Assembly: GCA_024642285.1 (NCBI GenBank)
Contig: JAHEBJ010000029.1
Location: 1-32,727 of the forward strand
Length of the DNA stretch: 32,727 nt
DNA from: Sphingobacteriales bacterium
GTDB lineage: Bacteria > Bacteroidota > Bacteroidia > Chitinophagales > Chitinophagaceae
Direction: 5' to 3'
Part shown: positions 1-8,032 of the stretch, in pieces
Numbering within the stretch: the stretch's first letter is position 1
Layout of the letters: every line of letters starts with the position of its first letter
Made by a program: the position numbers and the translations under genes
The notes under the pieces: model-generated
The model's database searches: none
The model's input: the letters and a program-made list of their open reading frames with translations, nothing else
Told to the model about the DNA's origin: nothing

Positions 1-2099
1 TTATGCAGGCTGCAAAAACTTTCTACAGTTTCAATAATTTCGTCGCCATATTTTTCAACCTTGGCTTTGCCAAAGCCGCCTATCTGCATCAGGTCCTTTT
101 TATTTAAAGGAAGATAAGTACAGATCTCCTGCAGCGTTGCCTGGTTGACTACCATATAAATAGGTTGACCGGTTTCTGAAACTATCATATTGCGCCAACG
201 CTTTAGTGTGGCAAACAGTTCTGCATTTGCAAGGTCCTCGTTTTTTGTTTCAGCGGTTTCACTGCCATAACTAGTTAACTTCAAATGTGGAAGCACATAT
301 TTCAGCTTGTGCTGTAAAAAACCCGTAACAGAAAAAGGCTGTTTGCAATACTGCATGTAAAAATTGCCGTTGTATAATGCCAAAGCCAGTTCGTTAAGCT
401 TTTCGTTAATAGGCGTAGCCACTTCTTTGTGTTCTGTATTTAATGGATGAGTTTTCAACTCTTTTATATAAACCTCAAGCTTTGGTGAAAAATGATTGGC
501 AGCATCGGAAATTCGTTTTTGCAGCAACGCATTGTTTTCAATAACACCCTCATCTTTCATTAACGCGGCAATTAGGCCTATAAACTTTAAACCAACGCCT
601 TTGTCAGCGGCTATATGTTTTTTAAAGATTTCAATCCACCCAACGGCATCTTCGTTTAATTTTTCTTTGTGCTGATTGATTTGGAACTCGAGTTGTTCAA
701 TTCCGGCACTTATTTCTCCAAAGGAAAATATTTCTTCCAGCAACTGCTGTGAAAATAGTTGACGGGCTCCTGCAAATCGTTCGGCCAGGTCGCCTTTATA
801 TGAAAGTGACTGCTGCCCCTTGATCACATTCTCATTACTGTGAATGGCCGTTGGTTGTATTTTGCTCAACAGCACAATTCCATCCAGGCTGGTACAACGG
901 CTCAACGCAACATACACCTGCCCGCTGCTGAAAGCCGCTCCTGCATCAATCATTACTTTTTCAAATGTTAGCCCCTGGCTTTTGTGAATGGTAATAGCCC
1001 ATGCCAGCCGTAAAGGGTATTGTGTAAAAGTGCCAAGTGTTTCCTGTTCAAGCTTTCCGTCTGCACGGTTAAGTGTGTAGCGGCTGTTTTCCCAGGTCTC
1101 CAGCCCCACTTCAATTTCGGTTCCATCACAATCCACAATTATTTTTTCTTTTTCAAGTTCTTTTACAACACCAATCTTTCCGTTAAAATATCGTTTCTGA
1201 ATTACATCGTTTTTCAAAAACATAACCTGTGCACCTTCTTTTAGCTCCAGTTCCATTTCAACTGGATACATATTCTCCGGAAACTCATCTTCTATTTTTG
1301 CAGCGTATTTAAATGAACCGCTGCTTAAATTGTACAGCTTGACCTCATTGATCTTATCTGCCTGTTTGTTGTGAGAAGTGAGTGTGATATATTTTTCATC
1401 AGATGACGGATTGAAAGCGGGATCATACCGTAAATGCAGATCCTCAAAATCATCAGCATCCATATGATTGTTGCGGACTTTGTTCAGTAACCGTACAAAA
1501 CTTTCTTCTTTTTGTCTATAAATTTTATCCAACTCAATCAGCAATGGCGATTGCTCTTTAATAGCCAGACTGTCGAAAAAGAAAGGCGATTCGTAATATT
1601 CAGTTAAAATACTCCACTCCTGTTGTTGTGCAACCGGGGGCAATTGATGCAGATCGCCAATACATAATAATTGAACCCCGCCAAAAGGTAAATGATAGTT
1701 CCGTCTGGCGTGTTTCAATATAGTATCAATAGCATCCATCACATCGCAACGTACCATACTTATTTCATCTATTACCAGCAATTCCATTTTGCGGAGTAAG
1801 GAAAGCCGTTGCCGGTTGAATCTGATCTTCGCCAGTAATTCTTCTTTATTATTTTTTGTTGGGAGAAATGGATGAAAAGGCAGCTGAAATAAACTGTGCA
1901 AGGTTACTCCTCCAGCATTGATTGCAGCTACCCCGGTTGGCGCTGCTACAATAATATTTTTAGTGGAATTTTCTTTCAGATATTTTAAAAACGTAGTTTT
2001 TCCTGTACCGGCTTTTCCGGTAAGGAAAATATTTTCGCTTGTTTCGGTTACAAAACGGTAAGCCAAATCAAAGACTTCATTTCTTTCAATCTTCTGCAT
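1..2099 (-). CDS. PIF1-like helicase with C-terminal HRDC domain (3' end outside window)
   Basis: The ATG is at 2099 and the frame stays open to base 3, so about 699 codons are visible and no stop is reached. The N-terminus has a Walker A loop (GKAGTGKT, about residues 25-33), followed by a Walker B-type VIDEISM, then GDLHQLPPV. Further on are the signature segments TIHKSQGLTFEKV and VALSRC, typical of the PIF1/RecD2 branch of superfamily 1. The last 70 or so visible residues read as an HRDC nucleic-acid-binding domain (PLNKKDLMQIGGFGKAKVEKYG). Family knowledge: ATP-dependent 5'-3' DNA helicases for replication and repair of structured DNA. It lies downstream of ssb on the same strand, but a strong hairpin terminator separates them, so it probably has its own promoter. 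The domain assignment is solid; the cellular substrate is inference. Confidence 0.9.
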   Translation of the reverse strand, partial: MQKIERNEVFDLAYRFVTETSENIFLTGKAGTGKTTFLKYLKENSTKNIIVAAPTGVAAINAGGVTLHSLFQLPFHPFLPTKNNKEELLAKIRFNRQRLSLLRKMELLVIDEISMVRCDVMDAIDTILKHARRNYHLPFGGVQLLCIGDLHQLPPVAQQQEWSILTEYYESPFFFDSLAIKEQSPLLIELDKIYRQKEESFVRLLNKVRNNHMDADDFEDLHLRYDPAFNPSSDEKYITLTSHNKQADKINEVKLYNLSSGSFKYAAKIEDEFPENMYPVEMELELKEGAQVMFLKNDVIQKRYFNGKIGVVKELEKEKIIVDCDGTEIEVGLETWENSRYTLNRADGKLEQETLGTFTQYPLRLAWAITIHKSQGLTFEKVMIDAGAAFSSGQVYVALSRCTSLDGIVLLSKIQPTAIHSNENVIKGQQSLSYKGDLAERFAGARQLFSQQLLEEIFSFGEISAGIEQLEFQINQHKEKLNEDAVGWIEIFKKHIAADKGVGLKFIGLIAALMKDEGVIENNALLQKRISDAANHFSPKLEVYIKELKTHPLNTEHKEVATPINEKLNELALALYNGNFYMQYCKQPFSVTGFLQHKLKYVLPHLKLTSYGSETAETKNEDLANAELFATLKRWRNMIVSETGQPIYMVVNQATLQEICTYLPLNKKDLMQIGGFGKAKVEKYGDEIIETVESFCSLH

Positions 2100-2129
2100 T
2101 GCAATAAAGATAAGAGGAGATAATAAGAA

Positions 2130-2166
2130 AAGAACGCCGACTTAAGCAAATTAAACCGGCGTTCTT
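2130..2166 (-). terminator. Rho-independent terminator of ssb
   Basis: Perfect 10-bp arms AAGAACGCCG (2130-2139) and CGGCGTTCTT (2157-2166) lie immediately after the ssb stop codon. On the minus strand the hairpin is followed by TTTCTTATTA. It separates ssb from the helicase gene. Confidence 0.8.
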
Positions 2167-2170
2167 AATT

Positions 2171-2521
2171 TTAAGCAGTAGCAGCAGTCTTACTGCCCAG
2201 CATTAAAAGCTCATTTACCTGTACTTCGGTAATGTACTTTTTGTTACCATCTTTATCTGTGTAACTGCGGTTGATGAGTTTGCCTTCAATAGCAACTTCA
2301 CTTCCTTTGTTCAGATACTTCTCGGCAATGTCAGCAACTTTTCCCCAGGCAACTAAATTGTGCCAGGTGGTTTCCGTTACTTTTTCGCCACTTGCGTTGC
2401 GGTAGCTTTCATTGGTAGCCACGGAGAAACGGGCCAGTTTTTTACCGCTTTCGGTAGTTTTAACTTCAGGTGCATTGCCTAAGTTTCCAATCAGTTGAAC
2501 TTTGTTTTTTAATGCGTACAT
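2171..2521 (-). CDS. ssb: single-stranded DNA-binding protein, short form
   Basis: This 116-residue protein is essentially one OB-fold. It begins MYALKNKVQLIGNLG and carries the conserved TTWHNLVAWGKVADIAEKYL and GSEVAIEGKL segments of bacterial SSB, which binds ssDNA as a tetramer during replication and repair. After the OB-fold it stops at ...NELLMLGSKTAATA. The disordered linker and acidic C-terminal tip (DDDIPF type) used to recruit partner proteins are missing. Bacteroidota often carry several ssb genes, so this may be an accessory SSB; the main tailed one may be elsewhere. The ATG at 2521 is the only sensible start. A strong terminator follows the stop directly. Confidence 0.96.
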   Translation of the reverse strand: MYALKNKVQLIGNLGNAPEVKTTESGKKLARFSVATNESYRNASGEKVTETTWHNLVAWGKVADIAEKYLNKGSEVAIEGKLINRSYTDKDGNKKYITEVQVNELLMLGSKTAATA

Positions 2522-2678
2522 AGTTTTAAGTTTTGTGCTCGCCCTTTGTTTTTGTGTGGGTCTGCGGTTTTTAATTTATTTCAATCAACCGGTTCTGTTT
2601 TGTCATTTCCGATTGACAACACAAAGATGGGGGTGCAAAAAAGGGGTAGCCGGAGATTATCCTTTTACTTACCTTTAT

Positions 2679-2696
2679 AACCGTATGTAAACGGTT
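2679..2696. promoter_or_regulatory. small palindrome upstream of the zinc-finger gene
   Basis: AACCGT (2679-2684) and ACGGTT (2691-2696) form a 6-bp inverted repeat with a 6-nt spacer, 39 bases before the ATG at 2735. It directly follows TTACCTTTA, a one-mismatch version of the TAnnTTTG box. It could be an operator, but nothing in the sequence proves it. Confidence 0.25.
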
Positions 2697-2734
2697 GCAA
2701 CGGAAAATTTTTTAACCAAACTCAAGCCCACACT

Positions 2735-3109
2735 ATGCCAGAGAAAAAAGAAGCGAAAACCTGTTTGTTTTGCGAAAAGCCTGTAAAAGGCCGAAGTGAT
2801 AAGAAATTTTGCGACGATTATTGCAGGGCAGCGTACAATAATGAACTAAAGAGCGCCGCCAATAATTATATCAGGAACGTAAATAATGCTTTGGGAAAGA
2901 ACCGCCGCATATTAGAAAGCCTCCTGCCCGATGGAGAACAAATGGCTAAGGCCAAACAGGATAAACTACTGCAGCTTGGATTTCAGTTTAAGTATATCAC
3001 CCATACCTACACCAATCAAAAAGGAAATGTTTACCACTTTTGTTATGAGTACGGATATTTACCGCTGGAAAATAACTGGTATCTGATTGTAAAGCGGAAC
3101 GAAGAATAA
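2735..3109 (+). CDS. conserved small zinc-finger protein, function unknown
   Basis: A 124-residue cytosolic protein with an N-terminal zinc-binding cluster: C10-x2-C13 and C26-x3-C30, in the context TCLFCEKPV and KKFCDDYCRAAYNN. This resembles the short zinc ribbons of the DUF2116/DUF2256 type. The middle (about 35-75) is basic and probably helical, and the C-terminal 40 residues are rich in tyrosine and phenylalanine (YITHTY, YHFCYEYGYLP). The ribbon and basic helix suggest nucleic-acid or ribosome contact, but that is inference. The next gene starts 8 bases after the stop, so they are probably co-transcribed. No signal peptide or membrane segment. Confidence 0.78.
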   Translation: MPEKKEAKTCLFCEKPVKGRSDKKFCDDYCRAAYNNELKSAANNYIRNVNNALGKNRRILESLLPDGEQMAKAKQDKLLQLGFQFKYITHTYTNQKGNVYHFCYEYGYLPLENNWYLIVKRNEE

Positions 3110-3116
3110 ATTTTTT

Positions 3117-3677
3117 ATGAAACTCGTTTTATTTTTTTTCTCAATCTTCTTTACCCCCTTTCTTTTGGGGAATAGTAGTAGCGCCTGGTTTTCTGCTAAG
3201 GAAAAAAACAAGATTGTATGGAATGCAGAAAAGAAACTGGAGTGGAAAAATTTTAAAGGGGTGATGCCAGCTAATTTTCTCTATTCGGTGAATTCCGGAA
3301 TTAGTCTGAAAGTGGACTATAAGATTAAAAAGAACAGGTTTAAATATACAGTTAACGCTATTTTTTCTGAGAATGATTCTTATTTCAGGAACGGAACTGT
3401 TACAACCACGTATATACTAAATAATGAACAGAGGCATTTTGATATTGCGGAAATCTATGCCAGGATTCTTAGAAAAAAATATAGTGAGTTGGCTTCAGGC
3501 GAAATATCAGATACTGAATATCTTATTACTGAACTGTATAAAAAATTTTTTGAAGAGCTAAAGAAAGCTCAGGTTCAATATGATAGCGAAACCAATCGTT
3601 CAATGGATTTTGAAAAACAAGAATATTGGAATGGCCGGATAGATACCATGCTGGACAGCTTATACAAGTTCAGATAA
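3117..3677 (+). CDS. exported DUF922-like protein (putative secreted zinc-protease family)
   Basis: A 186-residue protein starting with a hydrophobic signal peptide (MKLVLFFFSIFFTPFLLGNS). The mature part has WKNFKG (about 43-48), LNNEQRHFDIAEIYAR (about 101-116), YDSETNRS (155-162) and QEYW (168-171). In order and spacing these match what I remember of DUF922, a family annotated as putative secreted zinc-dependent proteases. The classical HExxH is absent; histidine and acidic residues occur only as HFDIAE, so activity is uncertain. Eight bases separate it from the zinc-finger gene, suggesting a two-gene operon. The family call is from memory and moderate in confidence; export is well supported. 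Confidence 0.62.
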   Translation: MKLVLFFFSIFFTPFLLGNSSSAWFSAKEKNKIVWNAEKKLEWKNFKGVMPANFLYSVNSGISLKVDYKIKKNRFKYTVNAIFSENDSYFRNGTVTTTYILNNEQRHFDIAEIYARILRKKYSELASGEISDTEYLITELYKKFFEELKKAQVQYDSETNRSMDFEKQEYWNGRIDTMLDSLYKFR

Positions 3678-3706
3678 AGAAAACCTTTGAGTGAAATGAG
3701 ATTATT

Positions 3707-4660
3707 TTAGTCTGAAAACGAAACAAGTTCGCCTTTGTCTTCTTTACTTCCAGAGGCCAATATGATTTTTCTGTCGGAGAAACCCGCCTGTCCGCCAGAG
3801 AGGTCCTCAGCTTCCAGTTCTATTCTCCTCGTTATATCACTCAAAGAAGAAAGCCGCTCCATGGTATAAGGAATTGTATCCAGCCCCGAAGCAAATTTTA
3901 AGATATAACTGTAGATACCAAACAGGCTTCCGGCCATAATGGTTGTACTGTGCAGGTTCTTTGATGCAATTAGCGAAACGGCAATCACCAACAAAACCAT
4001 GATCTCCATAAAACCAAAATTCCAGGCCTCCTTATCTGAAATACGAACCTGCCATTTACGTAAATTATTGTAATGATGCCTGATGCTGGAATGGTTTCCG
4101 GTTGCAATAATATCAACTTGTTTTTCCAACTCATCGTTTTTGAATTTGTTCAACCGCAGCATTTTTTTACCATACAGCAAGCTGATGATAAGTACCGGAA
4201 TCATGATCGCAAGGCAAATAAGAACAACTGTTCTGTCGTAAAAGAACAAGATAATCAGTGAACCTAGGATATTGTATACCGCTTCAACAACATACACCAA
4301 GTCGTGTTCCAGAAAATCAACAAACTCCCGGGCTAAAGTAGAATGGGCAGTAAGTTTTGAAATATCAGCGTTCGAATGCTTCCTTGTTAAGAATTTGGTG
4401 ACCAGCGATGTATAGATAGCTGAATAGGTTCGTGTATCAAACATATGGCGAATAGTACCAATGATCAGATAAGCAAGGTGAACAAGCGTTAATACAATCA
4501 GTCCTTTATAACTACCATTAATCAGATCGTTAATGGCTTCACCAAAAAAGTAAAACCGCAGCAAGCCTCCCAGCATTTCAACAGAGAACAACGAATACGT
4601 AAGCACCAGCTGGTACTTATGCTTCATCATCAGGTTACGTAAAATTTGAAACTTCGACAT
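3707..4660 (-). CDS. ABC-exporter-like transmembrane domain without ATPase domain
   Basis: A 317-residue integral membrane protein. Hydrophobic segments sit at about 16-40, 50-68, 127-165 (two helices) and 222-250, the six-helix pattern of the TMD of type-I ABC exporters. A long cytosolic helical stretch precedes the last pair. No Walker A or Walker B follows, and the protein ends about 60 residues after the last helix. An isolated LSGGQ occurs at 287-291, followed by a polar tail. The gene lies about 100 bases downstream of the ATP-grasp/SET fusion on the same strand and is probably part of that cluster. If it transports the product it would need an ATPase encoded elsewhere; alternatively it is a degenerate paralogue with a membrane-scaffold role. 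Confidence 0.75.
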   Translation of the reverse strand: MSKFQILRNLMMKHKYQLVLTYSLFSVEMLGGLLRFYFFGEAINDLINGSYKGLIVLTLVHLAYLIIGTIRHMFDTRTYSAIYTSLVTKFLTRKHSNADISKLTAHSTLAREFVDFLEHDLVYVVEAVYNILGSLIILFFYDRTVVLICLAIMIPVLIISLLYGKKMLRLNKFKNDELEKQVDIIATGNHSSIRHHYNNLRKWQVRISDKEAWNFGFMEIMVLLVIAVSLIASKNLHSTTIMAGSLFGIYSYILKFASGLDTIPYTMERLSSLSDITRRIELEAEDLSGGQAGFSDRKIILASGSKEDKGELVSFSD

Positions 4661-4760
4661 AATACAATTCTTTCGATCCTCTGATCGTCAATAAAAAATC
4701 CCCAATAAATTGGCGAGAATTTGAAATGTGGTTAGTAAGACCGGATTAAAATGAGGGAGT

Positions 4761-6194
4761 TTAATCTTTACGGAGGCTTTCTCTTTCGGTTACCGAGTTG
4801 TTTTTTGTTCCGGTAACCCGGCCACAACAATTAGGCGCACCGCAGCGGCAATTAAAGGGTTCCATATGTTCATCAAGAAAGGATGCGTAGTTAAGTGTTA
4901 GTTCTTCGCCTTTCGAAATATTTCGTAAAGCCACTACATTTAGTCCTTCATAGGCTGTGTTAGGATCACAACTGTGATTTTGAGGCGCCCAGTTTGCCGG
5001 ATTATTGTCCCAGAGCAAAAATAACTCATTGCTGAGAGGATAAGCATATTTTCTAAAGGTTTCCAGCTCCTTAACATTCCAATAACGCTCTGCAAACCTG
5101 CGTGTAACAAGGCGTTGAGACATCTCCTCTCCTCTGAAAACCAGTTCCTTAAACTTTATGTTTTGGTTGGCACAAATGCCATATCCGGCAATAGCATTAC
5201 CCTTCATAGTGTATTTTTTCTGACTGCGTAGATGCCTGGCAATTCCTTCTTCAATTATTTTTTTAAGAAAACCGGCCTGGCCAATGCCATCTGCTTTTAA
5301 GATATAATCGGCCGATCCTTCGTAACCATCTTTATAAAAAACCGAGCAGGTAAAATTAATTTCAAGGAAGAATATTTCGTTCTTATCATTTACCCTGAAG
5401 TCGAGCCGGGCATATCCAACACCACCAAAACCCTGGAAAATTTGCAGCGCAGCTTCTTTCAATTGTTTTTCCAGATCAGGATCGTTGCAGGGAATATTTG
5501 CTTCGGGATGCAGCTCTGATGTTTTTAATGCATAGGTTTTAAATTCAAAACCATCTGGAAAAGTGTATTCGATGGGTTTGAAAACCGTGCAGGTTTTTTC
5601 ATCATTGGCATTCGCAACAAGCATAACAGTGAATTCCCTGCCTTCAATATATTCTTCCACCAGCAATGGTCCATACTCTTCAATAATAGCCGCACATTTA
5701 TTTAACAGCTTTTTTTTATTTTGAACAAGCGAATTGTTGTCAATACCCAAACTGTCACCGGCTTTATCGGGTTTAACAAACAACGGATATTGTAAATGAC
5801 CGCATGCTGTTTCAATATCTTCAAGTGATTCTATTAAAGCAAAAGCCGGAGTCTTTATCCCTGCCGTATATGCAACATATTTCATCAGGTCTTTAGGCGG
5901 ATCATACAATAAAGAAGTTGGCCCTGTATACGGAAGGTTTAGTTGTTCCATAAAATAGATCACATCAATAGACGGGATATTCCATTCGAGATAACCTTCG
6001 CAGAGATTTACAAAAACATCGTAATTTTTTTTCTTTAGTTCCTTTAACTGCCGGTAAGTAGAAAGTTTGTTGAGCAGTACATGATCAAATTCAGCCCCCG
6101 GCATCAAATGACTAAGTTCTCTTGGCGGGTCGTAGTTTTTATAGTCAACGTCGGATGTAGAGTAATCGGGCTGTAGCACACAAATTTTCATCAT
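4761..6194 (-). CDS. ATP-grasp ligase (D-Ala-D-Ala ligase-like) fused to SET methyltransferase domain
   Basis: A 477-residue cytosolic two-domain protein. Residues 1 to about 320 form a D-Ala-D-Ala-ligase-type ATP-grasp: lysine in FVKP (K141), glycine loop DKAGDSLG (143-150), VEEYIEGREFTV (179-190), YARLDF (261-266) and metal ligands in FLEIN (E278, N280). The usual PG after this motif is replaced by FTCSVF. Residues about 330-445 are a SET domain: NHSCDPN (406-412) and EELTLNY (430-436) are the SAM/lysine-channel motifs. A post-SET zinc motif CRCGAPNCCG (C449, C451, C456) follows. ATP-grasp enzymes join a carboxylate to an amine through an acyl phosphate; SET domains methylate lysine side chains. 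The gene starts 15 bases after the neighbouring ATP-grasp gene stop. Both domains keep their key residues; the substrate is unknown. Confidence 0.9.
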   Translation of the reverse strand: MMKICVLQPDYSTSDVDYKNYDPPRELSHLMPGAEFDHVLLNKLSTYRQLKELKKKNYDVFVNLCEGYLEWNIPSIDVIYFMEQLNLPYTGPTSLLYDPPKDLMKYVAYTAGIKTPAFALIESLEDIETACGHLQYPLFVKPDKAGDSLGIDNNSLVQNKKKLLNKCAAIIEEYGPLLVEEYIEGREFTVMLVANANDEKTCTVFKPIEYTFPDGFEFKTYALKTSELHPEANIPCNDPDLEKQLKEAALQIFQGFGGVGYARLDFRVNDKNEIFFLEINFTCSVFYKDGYEGSADYILKADGIGQAGFLKKIIEEGIARHLRSQKKYTMKGNAIAGYGICANQNIKFKELVFRGEEMSQRLVTRRFAERYWNVKELETFRKYAYPLSNELFLLWDNNPANWAPQNHSCDPNTAYEGLNVVALRNISKGEELTLNYASFLDEHMEPFNCRCGAPNCCGRVTGTKNNSVTERESLRKD

Positions 6195-6209
6195 AGGGTA
6201 AGTTTCAGG

Positions 6210-7346
6210 CTAAGCATATCTTCTTTTCTGTTCTTTTGCCGACCGGCGGTTGAAGGCATCGATAATAATTTCTGCAACAAGCTCGGTAAATGTACTTCCG
6301 CTATACCGCAGGATGGCTCCAATTGAAGTATAGTTTTCGTCTTCACTTAAACCACACTGGGCATTCACTTCCAACACATATAGTATACCGGTTTGGCTGT
6401 CCATTCTAACATCAACCCTGGTATAACCGCATCCTTTTGTTGCAACATATGCATCCCAGCTTATTTTTTTTATCTTATCAATTAGCGAAGCATCAGGCAG
6501 AGCATACTCATAAAAATTTGCGTTGTTGGGCATGGGCGTTTCCTCTTCATAAATTTCCCAAAGCCTGTCGAAGGATAAAAATTTTTCCTGCTCGGGTAGC
6601 GAAGGATGAAAGACTCTTTCTACCGGCGAGTATATTTTTGCGTCCTTTGGGTTATTATAGGAGCCTGAAATAAAAACCGTGTATTCCGGACCTGTAACAA
6701 AAGATTCGGCAATCAACCCGTCTGACACAAGATCCCAGCCACGATATCCTTTAAACATTTTGGTTACCTGCTTTTTTAATTCGGTTTGATTATGAACCAC
6801 GTTTTTAATACCCACACCCATACTGCCGCCCGATACGGATGGTTTTACAATTATTGGTTTTCCAAGGTTTTCAAAAAGATATTGCAAACTTTGTTTTTTA
6901 TTAGAGATGGTTTCCCATTTAGCAGAAGGTACACCGGCTTTGTCGAAAGCCTGTTTCATAGGAATCTTAGAGGTTGTGATGTTATAAAAATATTCGTCGG
7001 ATCCTGTGTATAACAATTCTTTTTCTTCCAGAAGTTTCAAAACAGAAATTCCGGGTGTTCCATTTACCTCATCACCATCACAAAGATTAAAAACCACGGG
7101 CGTTTTATTGCCCACTTCTTTTTCCTGTACAATGCCGGCAATAACCTTGGGGTAATTTTCCATGGTTACCGGTTGCCATTTCCACTCAATACCCAGCTCG
7201 GCAAAAGTCTTTTCATACTCGGCAATGCTCTGGCTGAAGTCGTAGAAATAATCAATATTAGCATCACTGGTTATCAGGTGTGGTGCCAGTACCCATACTT
7301 TTATAAGTTGGGGCGATAAAGAAGCTAATGGGTTAGTTAAAGCCAT
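6210..7346 (-). CDS. D-Ala-D-Ala ligase-like ATP-grasp enzyme
   Basis: A 378-residue protein with the full ATP-grasp architecture. It has an N-terminal domain with FNLCDGDEVNG (86-96), adenine-pocket lysine in IIVKP (K168), glycine loop SVSGGSMGVG (170-179), the ATP-grasp hinge (about 210-225), YTRVDVR (308-314) and metal ligands in VLEVNAQCG (E326, N328). The canonical proline-glycine after N is C-G here. It is related to Ddl but too divergent, and in the wrong context, to be the cell-wall D-Ala-D-Ala ligase. Intergenic gaps of only 15 bases on each side place it in an operon between a stand-alone SET protein and an ATP-grasp/SET fusion. Reaction class (ATP-dependent amide or peptide ligation) is family knowledge; the amine and acid used are unknown. 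Confidence 0.9.
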   Translation of the reverse strand: MALTNPLASLSPQLIKVWVLAPHLITSDANIDYFYDFSQSIAEYEKTFAELGIEWKWQPVTMENYPKVIAGIVQEKEVGNKTPVVFNLCDGDEVNGTPGISVLKLLEEKELLYTGSDEYFYNITTSKIPMKQAFDKAGVPSAKWETISNKKQSLQYLFENLGKPIIVKPSVSGGSMGVGIKNVVHNQTELKKQVTKMFKGYRGWDLVSDGLIAESFVTGPEYTVFISGSYNNPKDAKIYSPVERVFHPSLPEQEKFLSFDRLWEIYEEETPMPNNANFYEYALPDASLIDKIKKISWDAYVATKGCGYTRVDVRMDSQTGILYVLEVNAQCGLSEDENYTSIGAILRYSGSTFTELVAEIIIDAFNRRSAKEQKRRYA

Positions 7347-7361
7347 ACTACAAAAAACAAG

Positions 7362-7865
7362 TTACAGGTTGAGTTTTTGTTTAACCTGCTGTTTAATAAA
7401 ATCGGTTAGTTTATATTTTGAAAGTGTGCTTATTGAAAGATTAGATGCGCCGTTGATTAGCTGTAAACAACCTTCATTACCGCAATTGCATACAAAAGGC
7501 TGCGCCATTTCCCATTCAGTGCTTGGATAGAAGAAAGTAAACTCATCACCCGGTTGCAGGGCCTGTAAACAAACCAGCTGCATGGCAGTTGTGTCAAAAA
7601 AAACAGTGGGCGCACAACTATGATTGATGTATTGTAAAAAATCAGGCATCAACGTAATGTGCCTGTCGGCGCCGGTTTGCACGGTTAAGTAAGTTGCAAA
7701 AGTTTGAGTTATGTCTGCGTTGAAACTACAGATAACATCACCGGCTGAAAAACTAACTGCGGCATGCAATGACCTTTGATTGGTTTCACCGTTGAGTAAA
7801 ATATTTGCAAATATGTGATTGCTTACAATAGCAACTGATGGGGTAGTAATGGTAGTTGTTATCAT
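7362..7865 (-). CDS. stand-alone SET-domain methyltransferase with post-SET zinc motif
   Basis: A 167-residue protein, first gene of the cluster, starting at an ATG (7865). SET-domain hallmarks are YINHSCAPT (79-87) and GDEFTFFYPSTEW (106-118), followed by the post-SET cysteines FVCNCGNEGC (C126, C128, C133). The domain is compact (about 120 residues), with a short helical tail rich in K and Q. SET proteins transfer methyl groups from SAM to lysine. The same SET/post-SET combination recurs fused to ATP-grasp two genes downstream, so the two may form a heteromeric enzyme or act on the same substrate. The protein is cytosolic. The N-terminal 20 residues are Thr-rich and poorly conserved-looking. 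Only the substrate is open. Confidence 0.86.
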   Translation of the reverse strand: MITTTITTPSVAIVSNHIFANILLNGETNQRSLHAAVSFSAGDVICSFNADITQTFATYLTVQTGADRHITLMPDFLQYINHSCAPTVFFDTTAMQLVCLQALQPGDEFTFFYPSTEWEMAQPFVCNCGNEGCLQLINGASNLSISTLSKYKLTDFIKQQVKQKLNL

Positions 7866-8032
7866 GCGGTTTTTGATGGGAATAACCCGGATAAGTTTAA
7901 AATAAGTAAAGACTATTTTAACTATAACAATTTGATAAAGTAAATGTATAAAAGCATTAGTTAATAAAAAAGATAATTAACTATAAATAGTGGATAGTGG
8001 ATTAATCTTGAAAATGTGTGTATAACCCATAT

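Noticed and set aside
2502-2690. Plus-strand 62-codon frame over the ssb start
   Set aside because: It covers the ssb start codon and upstream region, has no recognisable domain and is probably a chance frame.
3708-3803. LSGGQ taken as proof of an active ABC ATPase
   Set aside because: There is no Walker A, Walker B or Q-loop anywhere in the 317 residues, so the motif alone cannot support ATPase activity.
7866-8032. Small precursor-peptide gene for the ATP-grasp/SET cluster
   Set aside because: The gap upstream of the cluster and the gaps within it show no convincing short ORF with a start, ribosome site and conserved-looking core; a substrate may be encoded elsewhere.
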